A DNA stretch of 64,000 nucleotides from Syncephalastrum monosporum B8922 (lineage: Eukaryota; Mucoromycota; Mucoromycetes; Mucorales; Syncephalastraceae), in the NCBI GenBank assembly GCA_000697355.1, contig JNEN01000658.1, forward strand, positions 1-64,000, in the 5' to 3' direction. The notes beneath the pieces were generated by a model. The model was given only the letters and a program-made list of their open reading frames with translations, had not been told where the DNA came from and ran no database searches. Positions 57,739 to 64,000 of this stretch are shown here, piece by piece. Both the position numbers and the translations under genes were made by a program. The stretch's first letter is position 1, and every line of letters starts with the position of its first letter.

Positions 57739-58374
57739 ATGTTCGGCCGGTTTATCATACCGACTCTGAATGGTGGACCAATTACATCGGGCACGGAAGC
57801 GCGCCGCAAGAAGGACGTCATAATGTGTTTTTTTTTCTCCAATCGTCAAGCGGTGCAAGCACTCTGTGACAAGTACAAGCTTGATTTTATGCACCATATC
57901 ACGATTTCCATCGACAAGACTGTTTATCTGCTAGGCCGAGCAAAAAGAGGCCCCATCCTGGTGAGATCAGCTTATGAGGACCGCAAGCGTACCACCAGCA
58001 ACGCGAAAAGCCAAGGAAGAAACCAAGGAAGAAGTTAAAGCTAAGCATACAGAACAGGAGCCCAACGCGCCTTCCTTCAACGACAAGCGCAGCTTATCAC
58101 CCAGTCCATCACGAGCAAGCCAGGCTCTGCCTCAGATACCGGTCACTCTACCGCTACAATGTCGGGGCCTACGACACCCTCAAGGGGCCCCGCACTGGCG
58201 TCGACTGCAAGCGCTTTGGCAGAGAGCAATCAAGTCCGCAAAAATTGCAGCGACGCGCAAGACCAAATCCCCACCGATTTGCCCAAGAAGTCGCGACTTT
58301 ATAGCACGGCCGATATGCCTGCAAACCCTGTCAAGATGTCGATCGATTTCATGCGCCGGGCAGAGCGACACTAA
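57739..58374 (+). CDS. uncharacterised two-exon gene (possible pseudogene)
   Basis: Exons 57739-57988 and 58058-58374 give 188 residues. The two halves lie in the same frame with stops between them. A GT-AG intron (GTACCA at 57989, CAGAACAG ending at 58057, phase 1) removes exactly those stops. The N-terminal part includes IPTLNGGPITSGTEARRKKD, QAVQALCDKYKLDFMHHITI and KTVYLLGRAKRGPIL, which looks like a small folded domain. The C-terminal part is polar (QRQAQLITQSITSKPGSASD, GPTTPSRGPALASTASALAE) and ends NPVKMSIDFMRRAERH. No family recognised. It stands among decayed repeats, so an eroded gene is possible. A CFFFS segment made by a T-tract is odd. Confidence 0.45.
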
Positions 58375-60078
58375 ACAAGACAACCGAGGCCAGCACGAGA
58401 CTGCGCTTGTAGGACAGATTCCACAAGAACTACACGCACACGGCCAACACAAAGAACGCACCAAAGTGGAGTGCCTTGTCATTCACCGCCTCGTGCAAAT
58501 GCACAGGTGCAAATCCAAGTACACCAAATACAATCAGCAGAAAAAAGTGCTACCAAGATTCGTAATCGCATCGTCTCGAGTTTTTGATCAATAGGAAAAC
58601 AAAAAGAAGAAAAAAATACGAGTGGGTGGTTGGCGACCCCACCTCATGCTCATGGTTATCGAAACCCCGATAAGACGATGGAACATCCAATAAAAATATC
58701 TCACCATGCTCTCAAGCTGGCGCTCGTGCAAATTCCCACTTTTTTTTTTCAACGTTCAATTTCCTTGCGCTGTGATAAGCACCGCAGACCATGCATCGTT
58801 ATTTTTTTGTCGTTAGGTTACAGTGCGTTCTAAGATATATAGAAACTTAAAAGAGATATGTATGTAATCAACACAACACATGTCTACTTCTTGCGCCTAT
58901 CCACACCATCATACGAGTCCTAACAATCAAAGCAGATAAGTCCTTAAAACCTCATGAAGGTTCCTTGTTATCGGGGAATCGTCAAAGAGGATGATCTATC
59001 CTAACCTTACAGAAGCCTAAATTTTAAAATGAGGATTCTTGCTGTACCAAGCCCTTCTCCTGATAAAAAATGACCACTTGAGTCTCGCTATCCACTCGTC
59101 CATGCGATTCCCCTCTCCATAGAGAAGCGTGCCACGACGCGCTAAAACCATTGCCTTCATTTTGTTTTATTAATATTTAGCATCATTTGGTGCGTTTATC
59201 ATAAAACACAGGATTGTCCAGAAAAAAGAGCATGTGGCATGCCTTTATTATCTTGGCAAGTTTCCACTCTGTTGGGTTCAGGAACCATGCATCAAAAACA
59301 TGCCCCGCCACAAAGGAACCCAACTTGTGTGTCGACCGATCATACTTCATGTCAGTCAAGTCGAAAGGATGCTGCATCCAGCTGGTTCGTTTGTTATAAT
59401 ATATAACTATATGTACATGCGACAATAGGCAGAAAATGAACCAAAGCGTCGTGCGTTCTCAAACATAATTCTATTACAGTGGTGTCGACAATAAAAGAGG
59501 AAACTAGAAGGTTATCCAAGTACAGAGATCCGGTAGTAGGCTTGGCCTTCTGCTTGTCTTTTGCGGGGCACCAGTCTTTTTTTGGAAGACTTTTCTGATA
59601 CCTCAGCTCAGGGGCTCTCGTCCTTTGATCCGATGCTTCTTTCATCTGCTGCTGCAGCAGCCGATTCATTATTTTCCATTGAAGAGCTTGGGTGGCCATT
59701 CAGTGACCTAGGCTGCTACGAAAAGAATGCACGAGAGACAGGGTAATGGTCACTGAGAACGTGCACGCAGACAACAGCCAATTAATAATTGAGTTCCTGC
59801 CAATAGGACGAAATGAAATGCGAGACGTTCTTGCCACCTTTGGATTGCATATGTGTGTGTATGAGCCACGGAAGTGAACAAAAAAGAAGGTTGGCAATGA
59901 TAACGTCTCCCTATTCATCGCACAACAACAAATACCATACACCAGATAGCAACGTCCCCTTGCTCCCTAACTTCCATCATCCCGCCTCCTTTTTTATTCG
60001 TGCTCGTTTCCATCCCAACCACAGGATTGCCTTTCCTCTTTTTCACTTTCCTTTCATTTTCTCGTCGTCATCGTCATC
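58375..60078. other. gene-poor region with a possible gene remnant
   Basis: Mostly AT-rich. A minus-strand frame at 59394-59699 (with LRYQKSLPKKDWCPAKDKQ and a Gln-rich start) looks partly coding but has no convincing end or family. The final 100 bases are leader of the small secreted protein. Confidence 0.4.
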
Positions 60079-60791
60079 ATGTTCCGGAAACAAGTGGCAA
60101 CTATTATCATTCTCCTCGTGACGCTTCTTGTCTTCACGGATAGCCAGCCAGTGAAGCGTGCGAAATGCTCTAAAGGCGGTGCTGGTACCTTGGCTCATCT
60201 TGCGCAGGACGTCCTCAAGAGCTTGAGTGGCACATTTTCCGGATTGGGTACCTTCTTCGACCCCGTCAGTGAGGGTGGCCCCATTGGTAAAAATGAAGCA
60301 AGAAATATGATCCATAGCACTGAGCATCATCTATATAATCAGGTTCATGTGGGCCTCGCGAAAATAAGAATAGCCACATTGTGGCATTGGTAAGTTTCCA
60401 ATCGCTAATAATTACAAACAACATACACGCGCGCGTCAATGCATGAAAATTAAATGTGTTCTATCTATTTTTACATAAAGAATCACGTGCAGTATGGCGA
60501 CACCAGCAAAAAGAGCAAGTTCTGCGGCAAGAAGGTGCGCATCACTTACAAGGGCAAGAGCGTGTTTGCAACCATCAACGATGCCTGCCCGGGTTGCGAC
60601 AAAGGTACGTAGTCTATCATATTTCACGTCAGCGATTTTGCATATTCATCTATGATGTAGGCTCCTTGGATATGACGCCTGTCATTTTCGACAAATTGGA
60701 AGCACCCAAGGTCGGCGTGATTCCTATCAAATGGTGTGTCGTCGGCACCGAGGGTTGTGAAGACGGGGACGACGATGACGAATGCACCTAA
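60079..60791 (+). CDS. small secreted barwin/expansin-like (double-psi beta-barrel) protein
   Basis: Exons 60079-60286, 60343-60389, 60481-60604 and 60661-60791 give 169 residues. A signal peptide (MFRKQVATIIILLVTLLVFT) precedes about 30 Ser/Gly/Leu-rich residues, then the domain: GTFFDPVSEGGPIGSCGPRE, NSHIVALNHVQYGD, SKFCGKKVRITYKGKSVFAT, INDACPGCDKGSLDMTPVIF and VGVIPIKWCVV, ending in an acidic GDDDDECT. This is the RlpA-like/barwin beta-barrel found in fungal cerato-platanin-like expansins and plant-associated small secreted proteins. It lacks an expansin carbohydrate-binding domain. Wall loosening or glycan binding is inferred. The very short second exon (47 bases) carries the conserved SCG and HIVAL motifs. 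Confidence 0.88.
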
Positions 60792-61229
60792 ATTCATTTA
60801 TTCCATACAAAACGCTACACGCCTTTCCTTTTGTACAAGTCCTGCTCACGCTGTACAAGTCATGATATATATACACTTTTTTTCAAAAAGAAAAATTCAT
60901 GACGCTCGCAACAGTATGTTATATCCTGTTCGACTACTTTGTACAGCCCTATCATATCAATTATCTGCTTCCATGGGATATTCCTACGTACGCAATACAT
61001 TCACAACTATTTAAAGCCAGTCGTTTTACTTTTTTTTTTCACTACAAGTGTAAGTAGCCTATGCAATTTCGTTCCGGAATCAGTTCTCATGGACTACACT
61101 TCGTTTTTTTTTACATACGTAAGCGGCCGAGGCCGCGGTCTTTGATGCGCGCTCATGGCGCGCTGCCTCTGATTTATCTAAAGCTGAATGCACTTCCGAG
61201 TTGCAGTAACACATTACCAAGTTGCAAAA
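60792..61229. other. intergenic, nothing recognised
   Basis: AT-rich 3' region; includes a T-tract at about 61030. No coding-like frame. Confidence 0.5.
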
Positions 61230-61500
61230 CACTTACTGGTGACCGGGGGCAGACATCTGGCGTTATGGCAATGTCCTTGAGGGAGTTCTAACAGTGTTTT
61301 CGGCCACCAATCACTTAGGTTGGAGGAATGCAAACGGAGAAGAAGGAGGAAGGGAGAGAAAGCGGAGAGGAAGAAGATCAAAGGAGAAGCGAGAAAGGAG
61401 CAGAACTGAGATATATGTTAAGTTTCATATTCAATGTATAGACATGAATCTGTTTCCCTTACGGGCAGAGGAAAAAGCGAGGGAAAAAAAACTCTGGTGA
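61230..61500 (+). repeat. LTR-like repeat, copy A
   Basis: Shares an ordered series of blocks with copy B (62405-62690, opposite strand): GGGGGCAGACATCTGGCG, a purine run GAGGGAG, CACTTAGGTTGG, a GA-rich body, and GACATGAATCTGTTTCCCTTAC. The purine run followed by the repeat body resembles a polypurine tract and 3' LTR of a retrotransposon. It has no open polyprotein. Confidence 0.5.
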
Positions 61501-62404
61501 GAGGGAAGCAAGCGCAAAGGAGAAAGAGGCACAAACGGAGAAGAAGACCGGAGGAGAGGCTGGAAAGAAGACAGTAAGCTAAGGATATGTCTTCGGTGAG
61601 CTTTCATTGAAGTAGTCGCGGCAACCATGTAAAGCTGAGGTTAACATTTTCCGGTGTCATAAGTTTGTCATGCTTGGCCAGGATAATGCGAATATTTTTG
61701 CAAGCTAGATGCGGTCCTGAAAATTTGGCGACCTGACCAAGTGTACACACGACCTCATCTGTAAGCATGTTTTTTTCTTCACTATCAGCAGACGCCTTCC
61801 GGGAGTTGCGGCAACCTTTTTTTTTTAAAAAAAAAAAAGAAAATACAGTATTGGAGCCGACATATTTCCATGTGATAGTGATTATAAAATATGTATATGC
61901 CTTTGGCTCTTTGTCCTGCAGTTATATCGTGTTATCGTCTATCATGTAATAATAAATGGTATGTTCTGTACCATCCGTAATTGCATAACGCTGGAGACCC
62001 GGTTTCAATTCCCGTCAGGGCGTCTGGCCAAGTAGATCACTTAATGTGAACGGTACCTGACGTTCATCTTAAGGTCTTTTTCCCTATGTCCTTCGGTAAA
62101 CGTGACAGCAAAGTAGGTCAACGAATTGTCCGAAACGCGAAAGATACCTGACGTCAAATTTCATCAAAGTCTTTTTCTCCTGAGTCTTTTTCCCATTGGC
62201 AGACGCGCTTTATGTAATTGCATGAAATCCACCGATGTGAGTCTCTCTCGTAAAAGACGACCGTTTTCTCACACGTTTACTTTCCTTCGTCTTTCTTTCC
62301 TCTGCCACTGGCTGCCTGCCCCAACTGCACCGGTGTGCATGATATCAGTTGTAGCATCGATAGTACACGGTCTTAGACATCATTAACCTTTTGATGTATG
62401 CTTA
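61501..62404. other. sequence between the two inverted repeats
   Basis: About 0.9 kb of AT-rich DNA with no gene. It includes a tRNA-like 3' half at 61983-62025 (CCCGGTTTCAATTCCCG) without a matching 5' half. Confidence 0.45.
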
Positions 62405-62690
62405 GCTTGCCGTCTTCTTTCCCACCTCTCCTCCGGTTTCTCTTCTCTGCCTGTAAGTGAAACAGATCCATGTCTATATATTTTATATGAGACATTAACA
62501 GGTATTTCAGTTTCGCTTCTTTCTTGCTTCTCCGTTGCTCTTGCTTCTACCCGCTTGCCCTCCTTTCCTCCTCCTTCGCCCTCGTTTGCGTCACCTAGCC
62601 TAAGCGGTCGGCGGCCAGGACCACCTTCAACAATCCCCCTCATAAACATGTGCCCTTGCGCCAAATGTTTGCCCCACTCCCACCGGTAAG
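62405..62690 (-). repeat. LTR-like repeat, copy B (inverted)
   Basis: On the minus strand it reads GGGGCAAACATTTGGCGC, then the purine run GAGGGGGAT followed by TGTTGAAGG, GCTTAGGCTAGG, a GA-rich body and GACATGGATCTGTTTCACTTAC, matching copy A in order. TG at the proposed LTR start after a polypurine tract fits an LTR-retrotransposon remnant. Confidence 0.5.
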
Positions 62691-62899
62691 AAACTGTTGA
62701 ATGTGATTTTGCATTCAGTTTTAGATGAGACAGTGGCCGACGCGCCTTGCGTGCGTATCGACGACCCCGGCTTCGGCCGTTAGGTATGTAAAGAAAGTGA
62801 AGTGTAGTCCACGAGAACTGATCTTGGAACGAAATCTCGTAGGCTAGTTAATGGTGTATGTACAAGCTATAACGAGATCCTCACGATATTCTCGGCGCT

Positions 62900-64000
62900 C
62901 TAGCTCAAAATGGGCAGAAACTGTTAAAATGAAAAATGAAAGAGGTCAGCCAAGCCAGGAGAGCAACTCATGTCATGATTTACATTGCCCACGATGATAC
63001 TCGGGAGATCAAAAATGTCTCGCTTGATGGTGAAGCAAAAAGTGCAAGGAACTGGTTTCAGGTTGGGCGTTCGTAAGATGCAGGAATAGGTGCATGCCTT
63101 GTCGGTATTGTCAAAGGCATGTCTGGCAAATTTCTCCCAGTATTCAACCGCGGATTGATTATCCATAAGCTACATGAGAAAGACCGCATTAAGAAAGAGA
63201 TCCAGGATTTTCTTTATGTCATTTACCTCGTAAATGTATGTTTTTTTGCTGAGCAGGGTATCCCGCTGCCATTGGGTGAGGAGAGAGAACTCTTTGCCGA
63301 CCAAGCAAATCTCACCCGTACGTCGCCATACTACGGTCGGCGTGCCCGAGAACCCAATGAGCTTCTCATACTCGAGCAGGGTCCGCTGGATGCATTTCTC
63401 CATGAACACCAAGTCATCTTCGGTCAAATTCATGATCAGGGCGAGAAATGACGGCCGGAATAGGGCCAGGGATCGACTGATGCGCATCAGGTCTGTCCGA
63501 GACATTCTAAGCGCAGTGATATCAGTCCAGTCAGCCCTGGAAGAAAGTGCTGCTGACTTACTTTTCTCGTACGTAGCGAATGAGGTCGTGAAAGCCAATG
63601 GCATAGTTGAAGGGATGACGCACGCTGTTGTAGACCATCTCGGGCGTGCGTTGAGGCGGTCTTTTTCTTGAGCTCTTTTGGCTTCCGGCAGAGGAGACGC
63701 TGTCCCTTTTAATGAGGGTGGATGCAGGTGCAGGTGTGATATGGCTGGGTGGCACAGGCGCAAGCGGTTGCAGCGGTACGGCGGTCGCCAACCCCCCTGC
63801 TACAAAGCCCTGGGTGCTACCGGTGCTACTACTATGACTGGTGTGAACAGGACCATTTGCAGTTGCTATTGACGTCGGATTGGATACGGCGGTTGGAACA
63901 GGTTTGCTGGCGGTGGTGGTTGATGTGGTAATAGGAGCTGTCGTTGCTGCAGCAGTTGCTGCGGCAGGTGTGCTCGTCACTGCAGTGGAGGGGATATCTG
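62900..64000 (-). CDS. ERT1: ERT1/RDS2-type gluconeogenesis regulator, C-terminal part (5' end outside window)
   Basis: The gene enters from the right edge and ends at the stop 62900-62902. The first visible part is a Thr/Ala/Pro-rich linker (PAAATAAATTAPITTSTTTA), then PEMVYNSVRHPFNYAIGFHD, RTDLMRISRSLALFRPSFLA, and the PAS-like domain: EDDLVFMEKCIQRTLLEYEK, LIGFSGTPTVVWRRTGEICL, VGKEFSLLTQWQRDTLLSKK, LMDNQSAVEYWEKFARHAF, PVPCTFCFTIKRDIFDLPSI and VGNFLPILS at the end. These blocks are those of the Zn2Cys6 activators of gluconeogenesis; the DNA-binding Zn cluster must lie beyond 64000. Three GT-AG introns are visible, one of them separating VGN from FLPILS. Assignment is firm for the visible part. 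Confidence 0.9.

Noticed and set aside
1..64000. Bacterial-type systems: CRISPR arrays, operons, prophage, insertion sequences
   Set aside because: The window is intron-rich eukaryotic nuclear DNA; no spaced direct repeats, transposase ends or polycistronic gene strings were seen.

Overview
The window is nuclear DNA of a filamentous fungus, most likely an early-diverging (Mucoromycota/Mucorales-like) species. This rests on many short introns (about 45-90 bases) in almost every gene, a rhizopuspepsin-type aspartic protease, the fungal lysine-pathway enzyme homoaconitase, a canonical RNA-dependent RNA polymerase, LysM and barwin-like secreted proteins, and no bacterial-style operons. I do not name a species.

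Layout. 0-12.4 kb is dense: a partial gene, a small membrane protein, a conserved fungal protein, ERV46, SDHAF4, mitochondrial mL41, a Rab5 GTPase, an aspartic protease, the ribosome-assembly factor REI1 and homoaconitase LYS4. 12.4-21.5 kb is nearly empty; the only supportable candidate is a 59-residue spliced Cys-rich protein behind a TATA box. 21.5-31.3 kb carries a secreted LysM-LysM-3D protein, a NAPE-PLD/FMP30-type hydrolase, MND1, a ZNF511-like protein, a TMEM70/186-like protein and a two-RRM protein. 31.7-43.5 kb holds RdRP, ADA3/NGG1, CGR1 and the PKA catalytic subunit. 43.7-54.6 kb holds a membrane-anchored GH27 alpha-galactosidase, a hypothetical basic protein, a PPR protein and a mucin-like surface sensor. 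54.6-64 kb is a decayed area with a LINE fragment, two inverted LTR-like repeats, one uncharacterised two-exon gene, a small secreted double-psi beta-barrel protein and, at the right edge, an ERT1/RDS2-type regulator that runs off the window.

The genes are mostly unrelated housekeeping functions, often head-to-head (ERV46/SDHAF4, REI1/LYS4, MND1/ZNF511, ADA3/CGR1). The strongest cross-gene pattern is splicing: six introns need a GC donor (five of them exactly GCAAGT), including one whose upstream coding exon is the ATG alone (MND1). Other points worth attention are the LysM-3D architecture, the tethered alpha-galactosidase and the duplicated exon pair in the RRM gene. Exon models were assembled by hand from reading frame, phase and splice signals.
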